The position numbers were made by a program, and so were the translations under genes. Positions 21,578 through 32,302 of a DNA stretch of 64,000 nucleotides are shown in pieces. The notes under the pieces are model-generated. The model was not told the DNA's origin. It was given only the letters and a program-made list of their open reading frames with translations, and ran no database searches. The DNA comes from Sabethes cyaneus (Eukaryota > Arthropoda > Insecta > Diptera > Culicidae). The stretch covers positions 76,268,121-76,332,120 of the forward strand of contig NC_071353.1 in NCBI RefSeq assembly GCF_943734655.1, given 5' to 3'. How positions within the stretch are numbered: position 1 is the first letter of the stretch; every line of letters starts with the position of its first letter.

Positions 21578-24500
21578 GTTTTTTTTATTTAGCGAGTAGG
21601 GAAATCTGCTATCAGACACCTGAGAAGACAACTCAGGGAGTGGGGTTTGGTATCCCGACCCCCCTACTGGGACGTGAGGATCCAGACCCACTAAAACCCT
21701 ACTCGAGTCTCCAGCCTCAATCCCCTCTGGCACCAACTTATCGGTATTACTTCAGGGAGGGGCTATTGTGGTTAGGTTGTTTATTCGCCGTTGATCGGCT
21801 TTCCAGCGGTTTCGTAGCTCAAGTACGATCTGGGTAGCAGCCGCATTGACCGCTCCCCAGACGTCCGAGCTAGAACACATCTTTTGGACTAAGTTATCCG
21901 GAGTAGTGTCCTGTTCGCTCACTGCCATCATGTTGCTTCTCACGCCCGCGAAACGAGGGCATATGAAGAAAGCATGTTCTGCGGTTTCCACAACGTCCAC
22001 GCATTCGGGACACGCGGGGGACTCCGCCTGCCCAAACTTGTGCAGATACTGTCTAAAACAACCATGCCCTGACAGAATTTGTGTCAGGTGAAAGTTGACT
22101 TCGCCGTGGCGCCTGTTGACCCACCCGGATAGTTCCGGGATAAGTCGATGTGTCCACCGGCCTTTTGTGGAATTAGACCATGCCCGCTGCCATGTTATCA
22201 TCGAGGCCGATCTTGTGGTACTCCGTATGCATCTAGTTCCACGTTGGTTGAAGTACTCTACTTTCTCGTTGATAATGATGCCAATAGGCATCATACCCGC
22301 TAAGACGCAGATTGCGTCATGTGAAACTATGCGATACGCACTCGCCACTCTTAGCACATGAGACGATAGGTGCTGTCCAGCTTGGCTAGATAGCTTTTGG
22401 TACCTAACACCGATGACCACACCGGCCCGCCATACCTGAGTATGAACTGGACCACGTTGGCTCATAGCCTTCGCTTGCTGCCGTATACCGCAGAGCTATT
22501 GACATCATACGAGACAATGCCGAAATAGCTGTGGAAGCCTTCTTGCAGGCATAGTCGACGTGGCTCCCGAACTTGAGCTTGTCGTCGATCATTACTCCAA
22601 GGAGTTTTAAGGACCGCGTTGACGAAAGAGTGCAGTCCCCGACGCTGATATTTGCTTGCTGCACCAACTTGCGGTTGTTTACTACGATAACCTCCGTTTT
22701 ATGATGCGCTAGGTCCAGTTTCCTGGATCGCATCCAATCTTCAACAATGCTTATAGAGTGGGCAGCCGTCAACTCAACCTCTCTGATAGATTCACCGTAG
22801 ACTTCCAAGGTGATATCGTCCGCAAAGCCGACAATCACCACCCCTACCGGGAACTTTAGCTTCAACACCTCGTCATACATGACGTTCCACAACACCGGGC
22901 CCAGTATGGAACCTTGCGGAACCCCTGCGGTGATTGGAACGCATTTCTGACCCTCCTCCGTGTTGTAGCATAGCACACGATTCTGGAAATAATTTTCCAG
23001 GATCCTGTATAGCGACACCGGCACCTAGACGTTCCGAAGCGAGTTGGCTATGGAGTCCCAGCTAGCGCTATTAAACGCATTTCTCACGTCGAGCGTAACA
23101 ACTGCGCAATAACGAATACCTGTCCTCTTGGGCTGGATTGCCACCTCGGCTGTCTTAGTGACAGACAAGATGGCATCCACCGTAGATATGCCTTTTCGGA
23201 AGCCGAATTGGTTCCTTGACAGACCGTTTGTACCCTCCGTGTACTGTACGAGTCTGTTAAGGATAACCCTCTCCAGTACCTTGCCGGCAGTATCGAGCAG
23301 ACAGATCGGCCTATATGACGAGGGGACACCCGGAGGTTTTCCCGGCTTCGGCAATAGGACCAGGTTCTGTCGCTTCCATCTGTCCGGGAAGTGGCCATCT
23401 TCCAGGCATCTACTCATTACTGCCCCGAATAATTCGGGAGCCTCTAGAATAGCCGCTTTAAAGGCCATATTCGGGATACCGTCTGGCCCCGGTACCTTGC
23501 TCACCTTTAGGGATTTGGCGATCTCGATGAGCTCCTCGTTCGTAACCGTCACTTCCTCCCCGACCTCCAAACCGCCGTCGCCGATGTTACTTTGGATGTT
23601 CGGCTGGGAGGCCGACCATCCTACGCTATGGTCTGAGATACTGGAACGTCGGCCGTGGGACGATTCAGCGGCCTGGGGCCAGGGCCTTGGCTCGTGGCGC
23701 GGAAAGAGGCCCTCGATGATCCGCTCCAGCATCTCTGGCGATTGCTCTGTGGGCGCCATCACGCCCTTGGTCTTTGCCATTACGACCTTGTAGGCATCAC
23801 CCCACGGATTCACATTGGCACTAGCACATAACCTTTCAAAGCAGGCTCGTTTACTAGCTTTTATCCCACTCTTAAGCGCTGCGCGTGCAGCAACAAGTGC
23901 TACTCGACATTCAACCCTGCCTTCGCCCGAACGAGCTCTTTGCATAATTCTCCTCGCACGAAAGCACGCTCCGCGGAGTTCCGCAATTTCAACTGTCCAC
24001 CAGTAAGTCGGTGACCAGCCATACCTAGGTCGATCTTTCCTAGACATGGTAACATCACACGATCGCGACAGTACCTCAACCAAATGATCAGCATTCGGAT
24101 CGGGCATACCGCGATCACCGCACTCTCTTCGGATCGCTTCCACAAATACTTCGGGATCGAAGTATGATGTCTTCCATCCACGGGTGGTTGGAGTGTTGGC
24201 TCTACTCGCCACCTACCGCCTCGTTATCTGACCGACACTATAGCGGACCGCCTGATGGTCACTGTGAGTGTAGCCATTGTCTACCCGCCAGTCTCCTATC
24301 AGACCAGGACTGCCGAATGTCATGTCGATGATAGACTCCGCACCGTTCCTACTGAAGGTACTTGTGGTGCCGACGTTGACCAAATCTACGTTGAGCTTTG
24401 CCAGAGCCTCAAGCAGAATCCGACCCCTATGGTTCGTGCGACGACTTCCCCACTCTACCGCCCAAGCGTTAAAATCTCCCGCCACAACCACCGGAAACTG

Positions 24501-25523
24501 CTTGGTGTAACAGCTGCTGAGCCGTGCTGCAGTGGTTCAGGTTGAGTTGTGTCACTTGCACTATGATCGTGGCTTGGTCGCCGGCACACCAGCCGGGCAC
24601 CTTGGACCCCCCGTTACGTGCTTTGCGTCCCTTTTACCGGTACAGATCAAGCACTGGGGAGGCTCCGCGCAGTCCCTTGCTTTATGGCCAGCACTGCCAC
24701 ATCTCCTGCACGATTGGCTCCTATCTGGCCCTTTGCAGTTCCAGGCCTTATGCCCGTCCTCGAAGCATCGGAAGTAAGCCTCCGATTGCTTCAGCACGCT
24801 TAGTGGGCATACCGACCACCCCACTTTCAGCCTAGCAGCTTTCAGGGCTTCGTTTCCGTCCGCCAGCGGAAGTCGTAAGGTGGCTACCTGGGTTCCGACA
24901 GGACCCTTACGCAGGCGAACCGCCTCGGTTGCCACCACCACTCCACTTTGCTCTTTGAGGGCCTGTACGACCTCACACACATCGGTGTTCTCATCCAGGT
25001 TTTTATCCCTCCCCGAACACTCCTTCCGCTATCGACTTGTATGCGGAACTCTTCTTGGAGGCGTCCTTCTTCAACTCAAGGATCATTTCGCCCGTGCGTG
25101 AGCGGCGGATGCTCCGCATGTCCGCGCCCAGGTCCTTGAGTAGGGCATCTCCTCTCATGGCCTTCAGAACCTCCAAGTATTTCGACCCGTCGGTTTTCAG
25201 GATAAGAGCGTCGCCCTTGCTCGCTCGCTTTCCTGTCGGTTTAGGTGAAGCTTTCTTGTTGGTGGAGCTTCCTCTTGGCCGTGACCTCGATCCACGGGCC
25301 ACCCGTCTTGGTGTTTCCCACTGCTTGGTCGGTTGGCTCCACCAACTCGCTAACCTGAGGGCTTTTACCGATCAGGCGTTTTTTTTTGGTCCACCAGGGG
25401 TGCTATCCCCCGGGGACTGTCTCAGATGCTTGGCTGATGCCTTACCGCTGTTGGTAGCGCTCTCCGTGGCTTCCAGGGCCACGTTGCGACACGCCGTCAA
25501 CGAGCAGGCATCCGTTTTTACTG
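21578..25523 (-). pseudogene. R1-like LINE, 5'-truncated and broken, copy B
   Basis: A minus-strand LINE of the same family as 27574-32342. ORF1 remains from 25523 down to about 24561, with the cysteine motifs CRRCGSAGHKARDC and CLIC; 5' truncation falls within ORF1. ORF2 follows with the same 272-bp endonuclease deletion (near 24504), the two Gln-to-stop changes (near 24212 and 23025) and the frameshift near 22490 seen in copy A. One extra single-base deletion near 22351 (CTCTTAGCACAT versus CTCTTAAGCACAT) is private to this copy. Oligo-T and (GT)n mark its 3' end. It is non-functional. Confidence 0.93.
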
Positions 25524-25606
25524 ACTAGAACGTAACTAGACGCTAGACTAGACGTAATGGGTAGAACGAAACAAACCCATTGATGTGCCACGGCACCATG
25601 AACAGA

Positions 25607-25774
25607 GGGACCCAACATACAAGATGGCTCGACCATGTCGAAAGCGACTTGCGACTTCTAGGACACCGGAGAAAACGGCGACGAATGACCCAAAATCGAC
25701 TTGAATGGAAACGACTGCTTGATTAGCTACCGTGGTTCTCTGATGCTGATGACGACGATAGCAGGACATATTAA
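25607..25774 (+). pseudogene. RTE-like LINE C-terminal fragment
   Basis: The plus-strand translation TRWLDHVESDLRLLG, then RMTQNRLEWKRLL, then an in-frame TAG (25724-25726) and a DADDDDSRTY end match the carboxy-terminal tail typical of RTE-type LINEs (RWLDDV..DL..LG..W...AQDR..WR). It lies between the truncated R1-like LINE and AT-rich sequence of TIR element 2. Confidence 0.65.
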
Positions 25775-25795
25775 ATGGATTGTTTGCTAAATTTG

Positions 25796-26530
25796 ATCAG
25801 TAGTATATAATAAATTTATTTAAAGACAGTTTAATACAAAATTACATAAATTTTTCAGTTGAATGAACTTACTTCAACAATAATTCGTATACCTATAGAG
25901 AATTTTTTGAATAGTTCCTATAACTCACAGTAGCATTTCAATATTCAACTGACACGATAAAGAAATTAATCAATGCGGGACCATTTTTTGGGACACATGG
26001 TAATCCGGAACAAACCTTCCAAATCCGGTACAGTCCCGCAAAATCCATCACGTCTGGTCAGTATGATTTCAAGTCCAATTTGATGTCTCCGCGTCTCAAG
26101 TCCCAGCTGGCCAGGCTAAAATTTAAATACACACCTCTATTCTACATGCCGACAGGAGTCGGATCCGATCAGAAATTGCGCTTCGATCGGAATACATCCT
26201 ATGCTATAAAACACGTCGATCGGGACGTTTCTGATCGGCACGAGCCCGATCGGAATGCAGAATCAAGGATGATGCAGAATCAGATGGAAATATGGCACAT
26301 GTGCACTACTGTACTAGCACTACCCTTTGAGCACAGGCCGTCCGTCCGGCAAGGGAAATAAGAAGGGCATCCCTTCTATTCCACGGACCATTGATAAGGG
26401 ACCGTAGATTTTATTGCACAAGTTCACATGAGTAGGCAAATGAAACAATCCGACGCTATTCCGTCAATCTTGTCAATGGGGTTATTATGCAACTCACTTC
26501 ACTGCCAATCTAACTTCACGAATGAAATTT
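25796..26530. other. Unassigned right part of TIR element 2
   Basis: No recognised gene. Several GATCGG motifs occur at 26164-26256. A 93-codon plus-strand frame (26080-26361) has no recognisable domain and is probably chance. Confidence 0.4.
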
Positions 26531-26819
26531 TTTTCACTTCACTCTACGTGGAATCGGGAATAGGTCAAAAAAAGTGACGTGAGTTTGGAAGTGAAATTTA
26601 TTTCACCGTGAAGTGAGATTGGTAATAAGCACCTTTGTCTACATTATCGACGTATCGAAAAAGTATCGACGGCATATCGTTTGCTTGATATGGAAAATAA
26701 AAATAGATTCGGTCGGGATTTAAAAAACTAAAAAAGCAAGCGATTTTTTTTTGCTGCATCTCAAGGGGAGCAGGATAAACAGAACCATTTTTTGAAATGC
26801 TGGATAATGTTACCACCTA

Positions 26820-26905
26820 GACAGGGCTCGAACCGGGAGTTAGTCATGCAACCTCATTCGTTTCCTTGCACCTTTGCTATCTGAACCATAGCGGATGTGA
26901 TTGAG
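26820..26905 (-). repeat. tRNA-like segment (possible SINE head)
   Basis: On the minus strand, ATGGTTCAGATAGCA resembles an A box. About 40 bp later CCGGTTCGAGCCCTG is a good B box / T-loop. The pair could direct RNA polymerase III. It lies inside TIR element 1 and does not fold as a clean tRNA, so a SINE or tRNA relic is likelier than a working tRNA gene. Confidence 0.4.
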
Positions 26906-27485
26906 TGAGTTGAAATTAGTCGTATTTAAATCTTGGTGATATTCCCTCTCATATCATAGTTACTTGTCCTGCATTACCAATAGGGTAGAAAAAGACGGCA
27001 TTCGTTAGGTGGAACAGGACACGAATAGTGGCCGTAGAATAGCAAAATAAGAAGTCAAGTACAAGCCGTTTATCAACACTTACGGCTCATTTTAATGCAA
27101 TTGACTAAATGCATTATATTGTTACGTTATATGCGCATATATTGCTTTCTTTAATGCTGATTTATGTTAATGCTTCTATGCATCAACAATGTTATTATAC
27201 GTTTTATAAGCATTAAGATTGCTAATATACAAAAGTTTGGCACTAGGGATGCGGAATTATTTTCAATATACGGTTTTAGATTAATGCTTGTGGTTACTTG
27301 GGCAGTGGTGTGAGGAAATCGATACAAAACCAAGGAGGTTTCTAAAGCGATTGGAACAACAGATATCTTTAGCTGGTCACGCTAGGCAACAGTTGGAGCA
27401 AACAACGCAGCAGCGACACCGGTAACAGAACAACAGCTTACCAATCCGCCACTCACCCGCATCAGATGTTAACAGTTATAATACT

Positions 27486-27491
27486 GTAAGT
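27486..27491 (+). promoter_or_regulatory. Candidate gypsy splice donor
   Basis: ACT|GTAAGT lies in the gypsy leader 40 bp before the gag ATG. With the acceptor at 42278-42279 it would give a spliced env message, as in other Env-bearing gypsy elements. This is inference from the motif only. Confidence 0.4.
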
Positions 27492-27559
27492 ATCTTACCT
27501 ACACCTTATTTTCTTAAACATAATCATGCCTGAAACAAGACTCAGTGAGATCGAGCAGC

Positions 27560-27568
27560 TGAGAGCCC

Positions 27569-27573
<5 letters not shown>
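27560..27573 (+). other. Target-site duplication of R1-like LINE (left)
   Basis: TGAGAGCCCAGCTT here is repeated at 32343-32356, so the LINE inserted into the gypsy gag with a 14-bp duplication. Confidence 0.92.
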
Positions 27574-27612
<39 letters not shown>

Positions 27613-27803
27613 GAGTAGGGAAATCTGCTATCAGACACCTGAAAAGACAGCTCAGGGAGTGGGGTTTGGTATCCCGTGAAGATCGTGGAGATCCAGACCC
27701 ACTAAAACCCTACTCGAGTCTCCAGCCTCAATCCCCCCTGGAACCACCTTATCGGTATTACTTCAGGGAGGGGCTATTGTGCTTAACGCACGCTCTTAGA
27801 TAA

Positions 27804-30800
27804 CTACTGGACTATGGTAGTTAGGCTGTTTATTCGCCGTTGATCGGCTTTCCAACGATTTTGTAGCTCAAGTACGATCTGGGTAGCAGCCGCATTGACC
27901 GCACCCCAGACGTCCGAGCTAGAACACATCCTTTGGACTAAGTTATCCGGAGTAGTGTCCTGTCCGCTAACTGCCATCATGTTGCTTCTCACGCCCTCGA
28001 AACGAGGGCATATGAAGAAAGCATGTTCTGCAGTTTCCTCAACGTCCGCGCATTCAGGACACTCGGGGGACTCCGCATGCCCAAATTTGTGCAGATACTG
28101 TCTAAAACAACCATGCCCTGACAGAATCTGTGTTAGGTGGAAGTTGACTTCGCCATGACGCCTGTTGACCCATCCGGATAGTTCCGGGATAAGTCTATGT
28201 GTCCACCGGCCTTTTGTGGAATCAGACCATGCCCGCTGCCATGTGATCATCGAGGCCGATCTTGTGGTACTCCGTATGCCTCTAGTTCCACGTTGGTTGA
28301 AGCACTCTACGTCCTCGCTGATGATGATACCAATAGGCATCATACCCGCTAAGACGCAGATTGCGTCATGTGAAACTGTGCGGTACGCACTCGCCACTCT
28401 TAAGCACATGAGACGATAGGTGCTTTCCAGCTTGGCTAGATAGCTTTTGGTACCTAACGCCGATGACCACACCGGCCCGCCATACCTGAGTATGGACTGG
28501 ACCACGTTGGCTAAAAGCCTTCGCTTGCTGCCATATACCTCAGAGCTATTAGACATCATACGAGACAATGCCGAAATAGCTGTGGAAGCCTTCTTGCAGG
28601 CATAGTCGACGTGGCTCCCGAACTTGAGCTTATCGTCGACCATGACTCCAAGGAGTTTTAAGAACCGCGTTGACGAAATAGTGCAGTCCCCGACACTGAT
28701 ATTTGCTTGCTGCACCGACTTGCGGTTGTTAACCACGATAACCTCCGTTTTTTGATGCGCTAGGTCCAGTTTCCTGGATCGCATCCAATCTTCAACAATG
28801 CTTATAGAGTGAGCAGCCGTCAACTCAACCTCTCTGATAGATTCACCGTAGACTTCCAAGGTGATATCGTCCGCAAAGCCTACAATCGCCACCCCTACCG
28901 GAAACTTTAGCTTCAACACCTCGTCATACATGACGTTCCACAACACCGGGCCCAGTATGGAACCTTGCGGAACCCCTGAGGTGATTGGAACGCATTTCTG
29001 ACCATCCTCCGTGTTGTAGCATAGCACACGATTCTGGAAATAATTTTCCAGAATTCTGTACAGCGACACCGGCACTTGGACGTTCCGAAGCGAGCTGGCT
29101 ATGGAGTCCCAGCTAGCGCTATTAAACGCATTTCTCACGTCGAGCGTGACAACTGCGCAATAACGAATACCTGTCCTCTTGGGCTGGATTGCCACCTCGG
29201 CTGTCTTAGTGACAGACAAGATGGCATCCACCGTAGATTTGCCTTTTCGGAAGCCGAATTGGTTCCTTGACAGACCGTTTGTACCCTCCGTGTACTGTAC
29301 GAGTCTGTTAAGGATAACCCTTTCCAGCACCTTGCCGGCAGTATCGAGTAGACAGATCGGCCTATATGACGAGGGGACACCCGGAGGTTTTCCCGGCTTC
29401 GGCAATAGGACCAGGTTCTGTCGCTTCCATCTGTCCGGGAAGTGGCCAGCTTCCAGGCATCTATTCATTACTGCCCCGAATAATTCGGGAGCCTCTAAAA
29501 TAGCCGCTTTAATGGCCATATTCGGGATACCGTCTGGCCCCGGTGCCTTGCTCACCTTTAGGGATTTAGCGATATCAATGAGTTCCTCGTTCGTAACCGT
29601 CACTTCCTCCCCGACCTCCAAACCGCCGTCGCCCACGTTACTTTGGATGTTCGGCTGGGAGGCCGACCATCCTACGCTATGGTCTGAGATACTGGAACGT
29701 CGGCCGTGGGACGACTCAGCGGCCTGGGGCCAGGGCCTTGGCTCGTGGCGCGGAAAGAGGCCCTCGATGATCCGCTCCAGCATCTCTGGCGATTGCTCAG
29801 CGGGCGCCATCACACCCTTGGTCTTTGCCATTACGACTCTGTAGGCATCACCCCACGGGTTCGCATTGGCACTAGCACATAACCTTTCAAAGCAGTCTCG
29901 TTTACTAGCTTTTATCCCGCTCTTAAGCGCTGCGCGTGCAGCAACGAGTGCTACTCGACATTCAGCCCTGCTTTCATCCGAACGAGCTCTTTGCATAATT
30001 CTCCTCGCACGAAAGCACGCTCCGCGGAGTTCCGCAATTTCATCTGTCCACCAGTAAGCCGGTGACCTGCCATACCTAGGACGACCTTTCCTAGGCATGG
30101 TAGCGTCACATGCTCGCGACAGTACCTCAACCAAATGATCAGCGTTCGGATCGGGCATACCGCGATCACCGCACTCTCTCCGGATCGCTTCCACAAATAC
30201 TTCGGGATCGAAGTATGATGTCTTCCATCCACGGGTGGTTGGAGTGTTGGCCCTACTCGCCGCCTGCCGCCTCGTTATCTGACCGACACCATAGCGGACC
30301 GCCTGGTGGTCACTGTGAGTGTAGCCATTATCTACCCGCCAGTCTCCTATCAGACCAGGACTGCCGAAAGTCACGTCGATGATAGACTCCGCACCGTTCC
30401 TACTGAAGGTACTTGTGTTGCCGACGTTGACCAGATCTACGTTAAGCTTTGCCAGAGCTTCAAGCAGAATCCGACCCCTATGGTTCGTGCGACGACTTCC
30501 CCACTCTACCGCCCAAGCGTTAAAGTCGCCCGCCACAACCACCGGCCTTAAACCAGTCAGCACAACTGATACTCGGTCTACCATCCGCGTAAACTGCTCG
30601 ATAGACCAACTCGGCGGAGCATAACAACTGCAGTAGAACACTCCACCCACTTTGGCAACCGCAAATCCCTCGTCTGCAGTTGACACAACCTCCTGAACCG
30701 GGAACCTGCTTGTTGTCCATATAGCCGCCGTCGCAGACCTATCCGAGACCCAGTTGCCGTTTCCGGCAGGGACGCGATATGGATCCGAGACTATGGCAAT

Positions 30801-30884
30801 GTCCATTGCTGACTCAGAAACTGCTTGGTGTAACAGCTGCTGAGCTGTGCTGCAGTGGTTCAGGTTGAGTTGTGTCACTTGCAC
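27804..30884 (-). CDS. R1-like LINE ORF2: endonuclease-reverse transcriptase
   Basis: A 1026-codon minus-strand frame that would carry out target-primed reverse transcription. Residues 1-210 are an APE-type endonuclease (QLNLNHCSTAQQ, IVSDPY, VVVAGDFNAW, then TFGSPGLIGDWRV and THSDHQAV). RT lies at about 400-720: APGPDGIPN, LLPKPGKPPGVPSSYRPI, LDVRNAFNSASWDSI, SGVPQGSILGPVLWN and active site VGFADDITLEV. The C-terminal motif CPEC...H...C is near 940. There is no ATG at the start; the frame opens with GTG overlapping the ORF1 stop in TAGTG, so coupled reinitiation, readthrough or a lost ATG must be considered. Nonsense and frameshift mutations present in the other copies are absent here. Confidence 0.93.
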   Translation of the reverse strand: MQVTQLNLNHCSTAQQLLHQAVSESAMDIAIVSDPYRVPAGNGNWVSDRSATAAIWTTSRFPVQEVVSTADEGFAVAKVGGVFYCSCYAPPSWSIEQFTRMVDRVSVVLTGLRPVVVAGDFNAWAVEWGSRRTNHRGRILLEALAKLNVDLVNVGNTSTFSRNGAESIIDVTFGSPGLIGDWRVDNGYTHSDHQAVRYGVGQITRRQAASRANTPTTRGWKTSYFDPEVFVEAIRRECGDRGMPDPNADHLVEVLSRACDATMPRKGRPRYGRSPAYWWTDEIAELRGACFRARRIMQRARSDESRAECRVALVAARAALKSGIKASKRDCFERLCASANANPWGDAYRVVMAKTKGVMAPAEQSPEMLERIIEGLFPRHEPRPWPQAAESSHGRRSSISDHSVGWSASQPNIQSNVGDGGLEVGEEVTVTNEELIDIAKSLKVSKAPGPDGIPNMAIKAAILEAPELFGAVMNRCLEAGHFPDRWKRQNLVLLPKPGKPPGVPSSYRPICLLDTAGKVLERVILNRLVQYTEGTNGLSRNQFGFRKGKSTVDAILSVTKTAEVAIQPKRTGIRYCAVVTLDVRNAFNSASWDSIASSLRNVQVPVSLYRILENYFQNRVLCYNTEDGQKCVPITSGVPQGSILGPVLWNVMYDEVLKLKFPVGVAIVGFADDITLEVYGESIREVELTAAHSISIVEDWMRSRKLDLAHQKTEVIVVNNRKSVQQANISVGDCTISSTRFLKLLGVMVDDKLKFGSHVDYACKKASTAISALSRMMSNSSEVYGSKRRLLANVVQSILRYGGPVWSSALGTKSYLAKLESTYRLMCLRVASAYRTVSHDAICVLAGMMPIGIIISEDVECFNQRGTRGIRSTTRSASMITWQRAWSDSTKGRWTHRLIPELSGWVNRRHGEVNFHLTQILSGHGCFRQYLHKFGHAESPECPECADVEETAEHAFFICPRFEGVRSNMMAVSGQDTTPDNLVQRMCSSSDVWGAVNAAATQIVLELQNRWKADQRRINSLTTIVQ

Positions 30885-32302
30885 TATGAACGTGGCTTAG
30901 TCGCCGGCGCACCGGCCGGGCACCTTGGACCTCCCGTTACGTGCTTTGCGTCCCGTTTACCGGTGCAGATCAGGCACTTAGGAGGCTCCGCGCAGTCCTT
31001 TGCTTTATGGCCAGCACTGCCACATCTCCTGCACAACTGGCTCCTATCTGGCCCCTTGCAGTTCCAGGCTTTATGTCCGTGCTCGAAACACCGGAAGCAA
31101 GCTTCCGACTGCTTGGACACGCTCAGTGGGCATACCGACCACCCCACTTTTAGCCTAGCAGCTTTCAGGGCTTTGTTTCCGTCAATCAGCGGAAGTCGTA
31201 TGGTGGCTACCTGGGTCCCGGCCGGACCCTTGCGTAGGCGAACCGCCTCGGTTGCCACCACCACTCCACTTTGCTCTTTGAGAGCTTGTACGACCTCACG
31301 CACTTCGGTGATCTCGTCCAGGTTCTTAAGCTGGAGAGTCACTTCTGGTGTGAGAGCACGTACCTTCACTCCGTCCCCGAGCACTCCTTCCGCTATTGGC
31401 TTGTATGCGGAACTCTTCTTTGTGGCGTCCTTCTTTAACTCGAGGATCATATCGCCCGTGCGTGAGCGGCGGATGCTCCGTACGTCCGCGCCCAGATCCT
31501 TGAGTAGGGCGTCTCCTCTCATGGCCTTCAGAACCTCCGAGTATTTCGACCCGTCGGTTTTCAGGATAAGAGCGTCGCCCTTCTTCGCTCGCTTTCTTGC
31601 CGGTTTAGGTGGAGCAGTTTTTTTACTGGAGCCTCCTCCGCCTTTTCTCTTGGCCCTAACCTCGGTCCACGGGCCACCTGTCTTGGAGCTTCCCGCTGGT
31701 TCATCGGTTAGCTCTGCCAACCCGCTAGCCTGAGGGCTTTTACCGATCAGGCGTTTTTTCGGTCCGCCAGGGGTGCTATCCCCCGGGGACTGTCTCGGGC
31801 GCTTGGCGGATGCCTTACCGCTGCTGGTAGCGCCTTCCGTAGCCTCCTGGGCCGCGTTACGACACTCCGTCAACGGGCAAGCGTCCGTTTGTACTGCCTT
31901 CGACGCCTTCACGGTCACCTTCTTAGCCTCTCCTGCACGCGCCACGAGGTCGTTGTGCGTTTTGGTCGCTGCATTCAAGGTTCTCCGAAGCATGAGCAAG
32001 CTCTGCTTCAGGTCCTTGGAGAAATTTCCGCGACCTGACGTGAACTCGATTATTACCTCGAGCTGCTGTGACGCTGCTACCACTTTAGGTACAGCATCTC
32101 TATTTTTCTCCATCGCCCTGATAAGCGCTGGGCCGTTCATCGCTGTGTCCGGCGTGGTAGGCATACCGCTGCCTTTGCCACCCACACTAGCGCTCCTAGT
32201 TGCATCCTTCTCCACCCTTGGTGGAGAACGCTGGATGCCTCCTCTAGCGAACGGGTTTTCCACCGTATCCACACTTGTTATATTTTTGATTTTGTCTTCC
32301 AT
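30884..32302 (-). CDS. R1-like LINE ORF1: gag-like RNA-binding protein
   Basis: A 472-aa nucleocapsid-like protein from the ATG at 32302 (start MEDKIKNITSV). The frame is open further upstream, but that lies outside the LINE in antisense gag. The amino-terminal half is low-complexity and basic, with a KKTAPPKPARKRAKKGD nuclear-localisation-like stretch near residue 230. The middle resembles the RRM-like segment of R1 ORF1 (LILKTDGSKYSEVLKAMR onward). Three zinc motifs close the protein: CFRCFEHGHKAWNC, CRRCGSAGHKAKDC and CLIC. The stop TAG at 30886-30884 overlaps the start of ORF2. It would bind LINE RNA to form the transposition particle. Confidence 0.92.
   Translation of the reverse strand: MEDKIKNITSVDTVENPFARGGIQRSPPRVEKDATRSASVGGKGSGMPTTPDTAMNGPALIRAMEKNRDAVPKVVAASQQLEVIIEFTSGRGNFSKDLKQSLLMLRRTLNAATKTHNDLVARAGEAKKVTVKASKAVQTDACPLTECRNAAQEATEGATSSGKASAKRPRQSPGDSTPGGPKKRLIGKSPQASGLAELTDEPAGSSKTGGPWTEVRAKRKGGGGSSKKTAPPKPARKRAKKGDALILKTDGSKYSEVLKAMRGDALLKDLGADVRSIRRSRTGDMILELKKDATKKSSAYKPIAEGVLGDGVKVRALTPEVTLQLKNLDEITEVREVVQALKEQSGVVVATEAVRLRKGPAGTQVATIRLPLIDGNKALKAARLKVGWSVCPLSVSKQSEACFRCFEHGHKAWNCKGPDRSQLCRRCGSAGHKAKDCAEPPKCLICTGKRDAKHVTGGPRCPAGAPATKPRS

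Larger units (their letters stand above)
8453..25182. repeat. Second unit of a proposed 16.7-kb tandem duplication
   Basis: If the break at 8452/8453 is a tandem-duplication joint, this is the second complete unit and the first unit ends at 8452. Only 16739-25182 can be matched inside the window; the partner of 8453-16738 would lie just left of position 1. The joint fuses R1-like LINE ORF1 sequence (still intact at 25182) to the 5' part of an RTE-like LINE. Seen: the direct repeat and the abrupt joint. Inferred: the tandem arrangement. Confidence 0.6.
18062..26633. mobile_element. TIR element 2 (34-bp TIR, GGTGCTTATTACC), composite
   Basis: The left end GGTGCTTATTACC(G)ATCTCAC and on through CTTCACGGTGAAAT is matched in inverted orientation at 26600-26633, with one mismatch in about 34 bp. 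TTT lies on both sides, a possible 3-bp duplication. Subterminal sequence is rich in CACTTCACG-type motifs. It contains a likely spliced small gene, a 13-bp minisatellite, a truncated R1-like LINE and an RTE-like 3' fragment. No transposase is recognised, so it appears non-autonomous. Confidence 0.8.
17851..27302. mobile_element. TIR element 1 (CCCAAGTAACCA ends) in gypsy leader
   Basis: CCCAAGTAACCA at 17851 is mirrored by TGGTTACTTGGG ending at 27302, with looser similarity for about 20 bp more. CA flanks both sides (17849-17850 and 27303-27304). Its own sequence is about 880 bp (17851-18061 and 26634-27302); the rest is nested TIR element 2. It has no transposase, so it is MITE-like. The right half holds a tRNA-like segment. 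Confidence 0.65.

Noticed and set aside
26820..26905. Functional tRNA gene
   Set aside because: The A-box region and acceptor stem do not pair convincingly; only the B box is strong.
30855..31733. Plus-strand 292-codon frame
   Set aside because: Antisense shadow of R1-like ORF1; no recognisable domain, and its codon pattern follows the opposite strand.
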